Below, piece by piece: positions 1 through 6,502 of a DNA stretch of 10,687 nucleotides; position 1 is the stretch's first letter, and every line of letters starts with the position of its first letter. The notes beneath the pieces were generated by a model. That model was not told the DNA's origin. It ran no database searches and saw nothing but the letters and a program-made list of their open reading frames with translations. Source of the stretch: Candidatus Zipacnadia bacterium (lineage in GTDB: Bacteria > Armatimonadota > Zipacnadia > Zipacnadales > Zipacnadaceae); contig JALGTS010000013.1 in NCBI GenBank assembly GCA_029821255.1, forward strand, positions 1-10,687, read 5' to 3'. Position numbers and translations under genes: made by a program.

Positions 1-1
1 T

Positions 2-1216
2 ATGCGGGTGATGTTCCCCGCCGAGATCTTTTTCGTCATCGGCGGGCTGCTGATGGGTACGCTTAATGCGCTTAAGCATTTCCTGTGGCCTGCCGCCGGT
101 CCGATAATCTACAACTTGGTGATTATCGCCGCTATTCTATTGGCACCTATGCTGTGGGGAGTCTCTACGCTGGCTTACGCCGTGGTACTCGGGGCACTGT
201 TAGGCAGTCTGGTTGCTCAGATCCCACCGCTGAAGAGGCTGGGCGGGCGATTGCTATTACAGTTTGACCCGCGTGATGAGGGGATGCACCGGGTTATCAA
301 GCTGGCCGTGCCCGTCGTCTTCGGATTGGCGGTAGCCGAGATCAATCTGATTATCACCACTGCCTTAGCTACTAAGGTGGATCCGACCCAAGGGCCGATG
401 ATTCTGGAAGACGCCAACCGCTTATGGAAGCTGCCCACCCGGATGTTCGGCGCCGGCATTGCTATTGCTCTGTTTCCCACACTGGCTGAACATTATGCAA
501 CGGGGGCAGTGGCGGCCTTCCGCCGTGACTTCTCGTTTGGAATGCGCAATACTCTCTTCTTGGCGATGCCCTCGGCAGTGGGCATAATGGTGCTGCGCTA
601 TCCAATTGTTCGCCTGCTGCTGGAGCGGGGCCAATTCACTACCCAGGCCACCGAACTGGTCGGAGATGCCCTATTGTGGTTTGGGCCAGGTATAGTGGGC
701 CTGGCCGCAGTTTATATCGTGGCTCGCGCCTTCTACGCCCGCCACGATACTGTAACCCCTGTTTGGGTAGGAGTAATTTCCATCGGAATTTGCCTGGCGG
801 CGGCTTTGCCGCTCATGCAGTCAATGCAGGTCTCTGGCTTGGCATTGGCGACCTCGGTCAGTGCTATCGCCAATGCCGCTCTGCTTATGTGGATTCTGCG
901 TCAGCGCGTGGGCGGATTGGACGGGGCTCATATGCTGCGTAGTGCGCTGAAGCTTATTGTGCCTACGGCAGCGTTAGGCATAGTATGCTGGGTAGTGATG
1001 GCGATCTCTGAGAGCTATCTGGGCACGGCGGGGCTTATTCCTCGCTTGGTCAATCTGCTGTTGCCGACAAGCCTGGGAACCTTGGCCTTTATCAGTCTGT
1101 CTGTATGGTTCAGAGTGGAAGAACTACAGTCAGCCTGGCGCATTGTCAAGCGCCGCTTCAGCGGACGCCGTGCCCAACAGCCTGCCGAAGATGTTCAGGC
1201 CAGCAACGGACTATGA
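2..1216 (+). CDS. murJ: Lipid II flippase MurJ (MviN family), 5'-truncated by window edge
   Basis: This is the C-terminal 404 residues of a polytopic membrane protein of the MurJ/MviN family, which flips the peptidoglycan precursor lipid II across the cytoplasmic membrane. Family signatures visible are the start of the fragment (RVMFPAEIFF, then LMGTLNA), the LWKLPTRMFGAGIAIALFPTL region (residues about 142-162, matching the family's LPxGxFGxAIxTxxFP), LLLERGQF (about 206-213) and ARAFYARHDTVTPV (about 243-256). About ten hydrophobic segments are present. Family members have about 14 helices and roughly 500 or more residues, so about 110-130 N-terminal residues should lie before the window. 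The ATG at base 2 is therefore internal, not a start. The C-terminus ends in a basic, cytoplasmic-looking tail (residues about 374-404). The stop codon overlaps an ATG (ATGA, 1213-1216), and the next gene starts 17 bases further on, which suggests co-transcription. Family assignment is confident; the role is known from the family, not shown here. Confidence 0.93.
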   Translation: MRVMFPAEIFFVIGGLLMGTLNALKHFLWPAAGPIIYNLVIIAAILLAPMLWGVSTLAYAVVLGALLGSLVAQIPPLKRLGGRLLLQFDPRDEGMHRVIKLAVPVVFGLAVAEINLIITTALATKVDPTQGPMILEDANRLWKLPTRMFGAGIAIALFPTLAEHYATGAVAAFRRDFSFGMRNTLFLAMPSAVGIMVLRYPIVRLLLERGQFTTQATELVGDALLWFGPGIVGLAAVYIVARAFYARHDTVTPVWVGVISIGICLAAALPLMQSMQVSGLALATSVSAIANAALLMWILRQRVGGLDGAHMLRSALKLIVPTAALGIVCWVVMAISESYLGTAGLIPRLVNLLLPTSLGTLAFISLSVWFRVEELQSAWRIVKRRFSGRRAQQPAEDVQASNGL

Positions 1217-1218
1217 GC

Positions 1219-1226
1219 AAGGAAGG
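1219..1226 (+). promoter_or_regulatory. Ribosome binding site of the nucleoside hydrolase gene
   Basis: AAGGAAGG lies 7 bases before the ATG at 1234. It favours that start over the in-frame ATG at 1213, which overlaps the murJ stop and has no purine-rich site before it. Confidence 0.6.
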
Positions 1227-1233
1227 CGCACTT

Positions 1234-2115
1234 ATGAGTCCAATGAAGATAGTCTTAGATACCGACATCGGCACCGACGTTGATGACGCGCTGGCCCTGG
1301 CCTTCGCGCTCAATAGCCCGGAGATTGAGCTGCTGGCAGTGACGGTGGTAAGCACTGACGTGAAGCTGCGCAGCCGCCTGGCTGCCAAGGTACTGAAGAC
1401 TTGGGACCGCTACGACATACCGGTTGCCGCCGGACGGGCTGATACTTTTGATGGGCGGCCCGCCTACGCAGGTGCCGTCAACCAGCATAGGGTGCTGACT
1501 ACTGCCGACCTTGCTCCGTCCGGTAAGGGCGTTGACCTGATGATTGAGGCTATTCAATCTCATCCTGGCGAGGTGACATTGGTTTCAATTGGTCAGTTGA
1601 CTAATGTGGCGGCGGCCTTTAAACAAGCTCCGGAACTGACTGAGCAGGTCCAGCGCTTAGTGATGATGGCAGGCGCAGTGGAGCACGAACGGAAGATAGA
1701 GTATAATATCAGGTGCGATCCGGCCGCCGCCGCATATGTGTTTGACTTGTCCGTCCCAAAGATTCTGGTTCCGCTGGATGTCACCACCCGTTGCAAATAT
1801 CGCCAGCAGTACCATTCCGAGCTGGCCGGTGCGGAAAGTAAGCGCTCTGCACTAATCTGGCAGATGATCCAGGCCTGGCAGCAGGTTACCGGACGCAGCG
1901 AACCAGTCCTGCACGATCCGCTGGCGGTGGCCGTTTCATTTGTGCCCGAGTTGGTGACGCTGAAGCCGATGTCCCTGGCAGTGGTGACAGAGGCGGCACT
2001 TGGCATGGAGTCTGGCCAGCTAATTGTGCAGGATGTAGAGCCGAATGTGCAGGTCGCAACAGATGTTGATGTTGAGCAGTTTGAGAGGTTGTTTGCTGAG
2101 CGGATAGCCAGTTAA
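1234..2115 (+). CDS. Nucleoside hydrolase (inosine/uridine-preferring family)
   Basis: A 293-residue protein of the IUNH family, which hydrolyses the N-glycosidic bond of ribonucleosides to free base and ribose for salvage. Residues 8-20 (LDTDIGTDVDDAL) form the Ca-binding Asp cluster, in the longer form DxDxGxDxDD instead of the classical DxDPGxDD. SIGQLTNVA (118-126) matches the family SxGPLTNLA loop. LVMMAGAV (142-149) and EYNIRCDPAAA (156-166) match the substrate-binding regions. VLHDPLAVA (225-233) carries the His-Asp that contribute to catalysis and Ca binding. Length is close to the family norm of about 310. No signal peptide is seen, so it should be cytosolic. Start chosen at 1234 for its Shine-Dalgarno site; an in-frame ATG at 1213 would add seven residues. 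It sits between murJ and lepA with short gaps, probably in one transcript. The preferred nucleoside cannot be told from sequence, and some family members act on other ribosides. Confidence 0.9.
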   Translation: MSPMKIVLDTDIGTDVDDALALAFALNSPEIELLAVTVVSTDVKLRSRLAAKVLKTWDRYDIPVAAGRADTFDGRPAYAGAVNQHRVLTTADLAPSGKGVDLMIEAIQSHPGEVTLVSIGQLTNVAAAFKQAPELTEQVQRLVMMAGAVEHERKIEYNIRCDPAAAAYVFDLSVPKILVPLDVTTRCKYRQQYHSELAGAESKRSALIWQMIQAWQQVTGRSEPVLHDPLAVAVSFVPELVTLKPMSLAVVTEAALGMESGQLIVQDVEPNVQVATDVDVEQFERLFAERIAS

Positions 2116-2120
2116 GTTGA

Positions 2121-2144
2121 ATGGATGTCTTTGAGAGCCTGTGA
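2121..2144 (+). other. Possible 7-codon leader ORF overlapping the lepA start
   Basis: An ATG at 2121 opens a reading frame of seven codons (MDVFESL) whose TGA stop at 2142-2144 overlaps the lepA GTG start (GTGA). The arrangement would allow stop-start coupling, which could explain how lepA is translated with almost no Shine-Dalgarno sequence. The mini-ORF itself has no good ribosome binding site either, and an ORF this short arises easily by chance. Confidence 0.15.
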
Positions 2145-3943
2145 CTAACCAGAAATATATCCGCAATTTTTCAATAGTTGCGCATATTGACCACGGTAAA
2201 TCCACGCTGGCCGATCGGATGCTGGAGGCTACCGGGGCGATCAGTGAGAAGGAGATGCGCGAGCAGGTTCTGGATGATATGGACCTGGAGCGGGAGCGGG
2301 GCATCACTATCAAGGCCTCGGCAGTGCGTATGCACTACACGGCCCACGACGGGCATACCTACGAGCTGAATCTTATTGACACGCCCGGCCATGTGGACTT
2401 CTCCTATGAGGTATCTCGTGCACTGCACGCCTGCGAGGGCGCTCTGCTTTTGGTGGATGTCTCCCAGGGCGTGGAGGCACAGACGGTAGCTAACGCTTAC
2501 TTGGCGATTGCCGAAGATCTTGTGCTTATCCCCGTAGTGAGCAAAATTGATCTTACCGATTTTGATCCCCGCCAAGTTGCCAGGCAGTTGCACGAGGAGT
2601 TTGGCTTTGCCGAACATGAGATCCATTATGCCAGTGGTAAGACTGGGGCGGGCGTCGCGGAGATCTTGGAAGCGATTGTGCAGGAGATTCCTCCGCCCGC
2701 TGGCGACCCGAATGCTCCGCTGAAGGCGTTAATCTTTGACTGCGAATTTGACGCCCATCTGGGTGTGGTTGCCTATGTGCGCATCTTTGAGGGCACGGTT
2801 GCCGCTGGTGACCGTATCCAGATGATGTCCACCGGCCAGGTATTTGAAGTCAGTTCAGTTGGCGTGTTTGCCCCCCAGCGACAAGAAGTAGACAGGCTTA
2901 GTGCCGGCTCGGTAGGATATCTGACTGCGGGGATCAAACACGCAGCAGAAAGTCGCGTCGGCGACACCATCACCTCGGCCAGCCGTCCGGCGTCCGTGCC
3001 GCTGCCCGGTTACCGCAAAGTGCGGCCGATGGTCTTTGCCGGTTTGTATCCCGTTGACAATGCTGACCAGCCTGCCTTAAAAGACGCCATTGAGAAGTAT
3101 TCCTTAAACGATGCCGCCTTCAGCTACGAGCCGGAATCTTCTACGGCGCTGGGCTTCGGGTTTCGCTGCGGCTTTCTGGGCTTGCTGCATATGGAGATTG
3201 TCCAGGAGCGGCTGGAACGGGAGTACGGCTTGGAACTGGTGGCCACTGCGCCCAGCGTGCGTTACCGGATTCTGCGCACTGATGGTGAGGTAATAGAAAT
3301 AAATAATCCGGCACTGTTGCCTGAGCCTCAATATATTGAAGCTGTAGAAGAGCCGGTTGTGGCTGCCACCATAACTGTGCCCCAAGAGCATGTGGGGGGG
3401 TGTATGAAGCTGTCAGAGAGCGTACGCGGCCAGTTCCAGAGGATGGACTACCAGCAAGCCGGCGACCGCGTCGTGCTCCACTATATACTGCCGTTAGCCG
3501 AGATTATCGTTGATTATTACGACAACCTCAAGTCTATCAGTCGGGGATACGCACTGCTGGACTACGAGCCGGCGGGCTATACAGTTGCCGATCTGGTGAA
3601 GGTGGATATATTGGTCAACAACGAGCCGGTTGACGCCCTGGCCATTATCGCCCACCGCCGGCTCGCAGAGCAACGTGGCCGGGCCATTATCGCCAATCTT
3701 AAGAAGGAGATTCCCCGCCAGCTCTTTGAAGTCCGACTGCAGGCAGCTATCGGCAAACGAGTAGTTGCCGCAATGAGAATTCCGCCACTGCGTAAGGATG
3801 TGATTGAAAAGCTCTATGGTGGGGATGTGACGCGTAAGCGCAAGCTGCTGGAAAAGCAAAAAGCGGGCAAGAAGCGTATGAAGCAGGTAGGGAAAGTGGA
3901 AATTCCCCAGGAGGCTTTTATGTCGGTGTTGCGGACGGACTGA
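2141..3943 (+). CDS. lepA: Elongation factor 4 (LepA), translational GTPase
   Basis: A 600-residue LepA/EF4, a ribosome-associated GTPase that resembles EF-G without domain IV and carries its own C-terminal domain. The GTPase domain shows G1 AHIDHGKST (14-22), the switch I RERGITIK (51-58) and G3 DTPGH (80-84). The G4 motif reads SKID (134-137) instead of the usual NKxD, and G5 reads SGK (165-167). The LepA-specific C-terminal region is complete: GYALLDYEPAGY, then PVDALA, RGRAII, IPRQLFEV, QAAIGKRV, YGGDVTRKRKLLEKQK, GKKRMKQVG and IPQEAFMSVL. Length is normal. GTG at 2141 is the only possible start, because an in-frame TGA lies at 2132-2134 and the conserved IRNFSIVAHIDHGKST begins at residue 7. 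The Shine-Dalgarno signal is poor (GAGAG at 2133-2137, only 3 bases away), so coupling to upstream translation is possible. It follows the nucleoside hydrolase by 25 bases. Confidence 0.97.
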   Translation: MTNQKYIRNFSIVAHIDHGKSTLADRMLEATGAISEKEMREQVLDDMDLERERGITIKASAVRMHYTAHDGHTYELNLIDTPGHVDFSYEVSRALHACEGALLLVDVSQGVEAQTVANAYLAIAEDLVLIPVVSKIDLTDFDPRQVARQLHEEFGFAEHEIHYASGKTGAGVAEILEAIVQEIPPPAGDPNAPLKALIFDCEFDAHLGVVAYVRIFEGTVAAGDRIQMMSTGQVFEVSSVGVFAPQRQEVDRLSAGSVGYLTAGIKHAAESRVGDTITSASRPASVPLPGYRKVRPMVFAGLYPVDNADQPALKDAIEKYSLNDAAFSYEPESSTALGFGFRCGFLGLLHMEIVQERLEREYGLELVATAPSVRYRILRTDGEVIEINNPALLPEPQYIEAVEEPVVAATITVPQEHVGGCMKLSESVRGQFQRMDYQQAGDRVVLHYILPLAEIIVDYYDNLKSISRGYALLDYEPAGYTVADLVKVDILVNNEPVDALAIIAHRRLAEQRGRAIIANLKKEIPRQLFEVRLQAAIGKRVVAAMRIPPLRKDVIEKLYGGDVTRKRKLLEKQKAGKKRMKQVGKVEIPQEAFMSVLRTD

Positions 3944-3963
3944 GCCAGTTATTGATTGCCCTC

Positions 3964-3992
3964 TTGCCAAAAGGCGGCAGATGCAGTAATAT
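3964..3992 (+). promoter_or_regulatory. Candidate sigma70-type promoter for the PKD-domain gene
   Basis: TTGCCA (3964-3969, five of six match the -35 consensus) and TAATAT (3987-3992, four of six match the -10 consensus) are separated by exactly 17 bases in the only intergenic gap of about 100 bases in the first half of the window. Transcription would begin near 3999, leaving a leader of about 45 bases before the ATG at 4045. The call rests on consensus matching alone. Confidence 0.4.
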
Positions 3993-4044
3993 AGTAGAGG
4001 TAAGCGAAGTGGAAAGGCTACTACTTTTTTCGAAGGTGGGGCAT

Positions 4045-5064
4045 ATGCGATTCGGAAGAGTTGTCGCAATCGGCGCCGTAGCCGTACTGTTGTGCCTGGC
4101 CTCCTCTGCGCTTGTAGCAGATCAGATTCTCCACGTCTTTGATGGGACCACCGACGCTGTCCGGTTGGGAGCATGGGGTAGCGGGGAGATCAAACTTGAC
4201 AAAGGGCAGACTTTTGCTGACCATCAAACCCTTGCGGTAGTAACGGGAGGCTACCACGAAGGCGGCCGACTGGACTTAAAGCAGCCGGTTGACTTCACAC
4301 CCTTTATCACTGATCCCATCCAAACTCAGCTCATCATTGTGGTGAAGGCCCAAAAGCCTGAGCAGCCTTATGGCGGTTATGGGCTGCCCGGTGGAGGCCC
4401 GATGATGCCAGGAATGCCCCCAGGGCCGGGACCCGCTGGGCCAGGTGCCCCTATGCCTCCTATGCCGCCGGGTGGAGGGATGCCACTGGGCGTGGGGGCA
4501 GAGATGCTGCCTGGCTGGCCAAGGCCCGGTACAACGGCGGTCAGCCAACCGGTCGAGCCGATTGATAGAATTCGGGTGGTATTAGTCACTGACAAGGGGC
4601 AGCTTTCGTCAGGAGACTTGCTGCTGAACCCGAACTTGGCATTTGAGGATGACTGGCTACGAATCAGTGCTGTGCTTTCAGACTTTGCTTGTCCCGAAGA
4701 TTTGCAGGGAGCTACATTGCAGCGAGTAGTAATCACCGGTAACCGCGAGGGGACAGTCTATGTAGGCGAAGTTAAGATAGTTCAGGAGGATACACCACTG
4801 GTTGCTGAGATCCAAGGTCCTGATGTCTGCAGCGTCTCTCATGAGCAGTCAGTTCAATTTACAGCTAAACCTCAGCACGAAGGTGTGAAGGCCAGCTATC
4901 AGTGGGATTTTGATGATCTGGACGGCTTGGGGATTGATGCCTATGGAGAAGTTGTCAATCATCAATTCCCCGAGCCGGGTTACTATGTGGTGACCCTGCG
5001 GGTGACCGACCCCAATGGGCAATTGCAGCCGCGGATGGATACGGTTAGAGTCAAGGTAGAGTAA
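4045..5064 (+). CDS. Secreted protein: split beta-sandwich with Gly/Pro/Met-rich insert, C-terminal PKD domain
   Basis: A 339-residue protein of unknown function. Residues 1-25 are a signal peptide (MRFGR, hydrophobic core, predicted cut after ALVA before DQ), so it is exported. Residues about 27-103 and 172-247 both look like beta-strands of one carbohydrate-binding or galactose-binding-like sandwich: GGRLDLKQPVDFTPF and TQLIIVVKAQ in the first half; RIRVVLVTD, DDWLRISAVLSDF and LQRVVITGN then TVYVGEVKIV in the second. Residues about 108-163 between them are Gly/Pro/Met-rich and probably disordered. Residues about 256-338 are a PKD domain (SYQWDFDD, VVNHQFPEPGYYVVTLRVTD). No catalytic motif, membrane anchor, lipobox or LPXTG is seen. 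Start 4045 is chosen because GAAGGTG precedes it by 6 bases and the signal peptide begins there; the longer frame from TTG at 3952 has no such support. Likely role is binding or display at the cell surface or in the periplasm; ligand unknown. Confidence 0.8.
   Translation: MRFGRVVAIGAVAVLLCLASSALVADQILHVFDGTTDAVRLGAWGSGEIKLDKGQTFADHQTLAVVTGGYHEGGRLDLKQPVDFTPFITDPIQTQLIIVVKAQKPEQPYGGYGLPGGGPMMPGMPPGPGPAGPGAPMPPMPPGGGMPLGVGAEMLPGWPRPGTTAVSQPVEPIDRIRVVLVTDKGQLSSGDLLLNPNLAFEDDWLRISAVLSDFACPEDLQGATLQRVVITGNREGTVYVGEVKIVQEDTPLVAEIQGPDVCSVSHEQSVQFTAKPQHEGVKASYQWDFDDLDGLGIDAYGEVVNHQFPEPGYYVVTLRVTDPNGQLQPRMDTVRVKVE
4366..4533 (+). repeat. Gly/Pro/Met-rich low-complexity coding tract
   Basis: Codons 108-163 of the PKD-domain gene are dominated by Gly, Pro and Met in irregular PPG, PGM and PMPP-type runs. 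At the DNA level there is a near-perfect 9-base tandem (CCTATGCCT at 4450-4458, CCTATGCCG at 4459-4467). The tract is not a strict GXY collagen repeat. It may vary in length between strains through slippage. Confidence 0.75.
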
Positions 5065-5096
5065 TTCAACACTGGGCCGCCAGCATAAGTAGCGCC

Positions 5097-5130
5097 AAGA
5101 AGGCCTTCCCGCCGCTCGGGGGGCCTTTTT
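5097..5130 (+). terminator. Rho-independent terminator-like hairpin, possibly a pyrC leader attenuator
   Basis: AAGAAGGCCTTCC (5097-5109) can pair with the segment 5119-5130 that ends in GGCCTTTTT, giving a stem of about 10-13 pairs including some G-U, around a short GC-rich loop, followed by a run of five T. This has the form of an intrinsic terminator. It lies 33 bases after the PKD-gene stop and would end that transcript. It ends immediately before the GGAGGAG ribosome binding site of pyrC (5131-5137), leaving no room for a promoter between hairpin and pyrC. The upstream GGGCC (5074-5078) could pair weakly with GGCCT (5102-5106) in the left arm. I see no PyrR-type binding loop. Confidence 0.7.
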
Positions 5131-5137
5131 GGAGGAG
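5131..5137 (+). promoter_or_regulatory. Ribosome binding site of pyrC
   Basis: GGAGGAG lies 9 bases before the ATG at 5147 and fixes that start over the in-frame TTG at 5129, which lies in the T-run of the preceding hairpin. The site directly abuts the hairpin, so folding of the hairpin could also affect ribosome access. Confidence 0.7.
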
Positions 5138-5146
5138 CCTGGGCGT

Positions 5147-6502
5147 ATGGAACAACAGAATAGTCAAGCCTTTACGCTGACCGGCGGACGGGTCATTGAT
5201 CCTGCCAACGGTCGGGATGAGTTGGCCGATGTAGCTGTGGAGCAAACCGGCAGGATTGCCTGGATCAAGCCGTCGGGAGCGCCACCGATAGGCGAGGAGG
5301 TACCAGTTGAGGGGTTGGTGGTGTGTCCCGGCTTGGTGGACATTCATGTCCATCTGCGCGAGCCGGGCTTCGAGCACAAAGAAACGGTAGCCACGGGAAC
5401 CCGTGCAGCAGTTGCGGGCGGTTTTACCACAGTCTGCTGTATGCCCAATACCAATCCTCCGCTGGACCGACCACAGCGCATTGCTGAGCTTCAGCAAACT
5501 ATTGCCGAAGAGGCCTGGTCCAACGTCTACGTGCTCGGAGCGGCAACTGTGGGCAACCAGCGGCGAGAGTTGACCGATTTTGATGCCCTGCTGGAGGCGG
5601 GCTGTGCCAGTATAACTGACGATGCGGCCCCACTGCAATCAACTTCCCAGATGCAGCAGGCACTTGCGAAGCTGGCTGCCTCCGGCCGCCCATTCCTGGC
5701 TCATTTGGAGGACGAAGAGCTGAGCGGCGAGGGGGTCATCAATGCAGGTGCCGTCAGTCACCAGTTACAGGTGCCCGGCCAGAGCAGTCATTCGGAGGTT
5801 GCTGCGCTGCGCCGCTGGGCACAAGCTGCTGCCAGCGTTCCGCAAGCCCGCTTGCATCTGCTGCATGTGAGCACTGCTGAGACCGTTGCCGAAGCCCAGA
5901 TGCTGCGTGCAGGCAATACATTCTTCCAACTTAGCCTGGAGACAGCACCTCACTACTTCTGCCTCACCGAAGAGGCTATTTTGGAAAGTGGTGCCGACGC
6001 CAAGGTTAATCCTCCCCTGCGCACTGAGCGCGACCGCCAGGCGATATTGGAGGCGGTCATTGATGGCGATATCCAGATAATTGCCACTGATCACGCTCCG
6101 CACACCCCTCCGGAGAAAGCGCAAGGGCTAATTGATGCTCCAGCAGGCCTGACTGGCTTGGAGATATGCGTGGGGGTGGTTTTGACCCACCTTTTTCATA
6201 CCGGGCGGTTGGGCCTGTCCGAGATCTTGGCGAAGATGACGTGTAACCCAGCGGTTCTGCTCGGTCTACCCGCCGGCACGCTCACGCCCGGTGGGCCTGC
6301 TGATATTACCATTATAGATCCGTACAAACAGTGGGTAGTTGACCCCGCTCACTTCTACTCAAAGGGGCGTAATACACCCTTCGCGGGCCATAAGCTACGA
6401 GGGCGAACGTGGGGTACTATCAAAACCGGCCAATTTTTGGTGCGAGAAGGAGAGCTGTGCGAAGACGCGAAACTGAAAGATAGAGTCAGCACAGATGACT
6501 AA
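5147..6502 (+). CDS. pyrC: Dihydroorotase, type I
   Basis: A 451-residue zinc amidohydrolase catalysing the reversible cyclisation of N-carbamoyl-L-aspartate to dihydroorotate, the third step of de novo UMP synthesis, in the cytosol. Visible motifs are the metal-binding DIHVHLREPG (65-74, with H67 and H69; R71 binds substrate), GGFTTVCCMPNTNPP (91-105), TDDA (157-160), AHLED (185-189), LLHVSTAETV (238-247), ETAPHYF (265-271), KVNPPLR (286-292) and IATDHAPHTPPEK (312-324, catalytic D315). GLTGLE (334-339) and the C-terminal small beta-domain with GTLTPGGPADI are also present. Length and the HVHLREPG form mark type I (the class found in Gram-positive bacteria and many other phyla, about 430 residues), not the shorter E. 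coli type. The TDDA motif has Ala where SDDG is common. The gene overlaps carA by 8 bases. pyrB, the usual upstream neighbour, is absent. Confidence 0.96.
   Translation: MEQQNSQAFTLTGGRVIDPANGRDELADVAVEQTGRIAWIKPSGAPPIGEEVPVEGLVVCPGLVDIHVHLREPGFEHKETVATGTRAAVAGGFTTVCCMPNTNPPLDRPQRIAELQQTIAEEAWSNVYVLGAATVGNQRRELTDFDALLEAGCASITDDAAPLQSTSQMQQALAKLAASGRPFLAHLEDEELSGEGVINAGAVSHQLQVPGQSSHSEVAALRRWAQAAASVPQARLHLLHVSTAETVAEAQMLRAGNTFFQLSLETAPHYFCLTEEAILESGADAKVNPPLRTERDRQAILEAVIDGDIQIIATDHAPHTPPEKAQGLIDAPAGLTGLEICVGVVLTHLFHTGRLGLSEILAKMTCNPAVLLGLPAGTLTPGGPADITIIDPYKQWVVDPAHFYSKGRNTPFAGHKLRGRTWGTIKTGQFLVREGELCEDAKLKDRVSTDD

Noticed and set aside
3494..4174. 226-codon open frame on the - strand
   Set aside because: It runs across the 3' end of lepA, the intergenic gap and the signal peptide region of the PKD gene. 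The protein has no family features, so it is a shadow frame.
4366..4533. Collagen-like protein or mobile repeat element
   Set aside because: Gly does not occur at every third residue, and the DNA shows only one short 9-base tandem, so it is a low-complexity coding tract.
5023..5051. TTGCAG, 17 bases, TAGAGT as a promoter for pyrC inside the PKD gene
   Set aside because: Matches are weak, particularly at -35 (three of six). Kept only as a place to look when mapping the pyrC transcript start.
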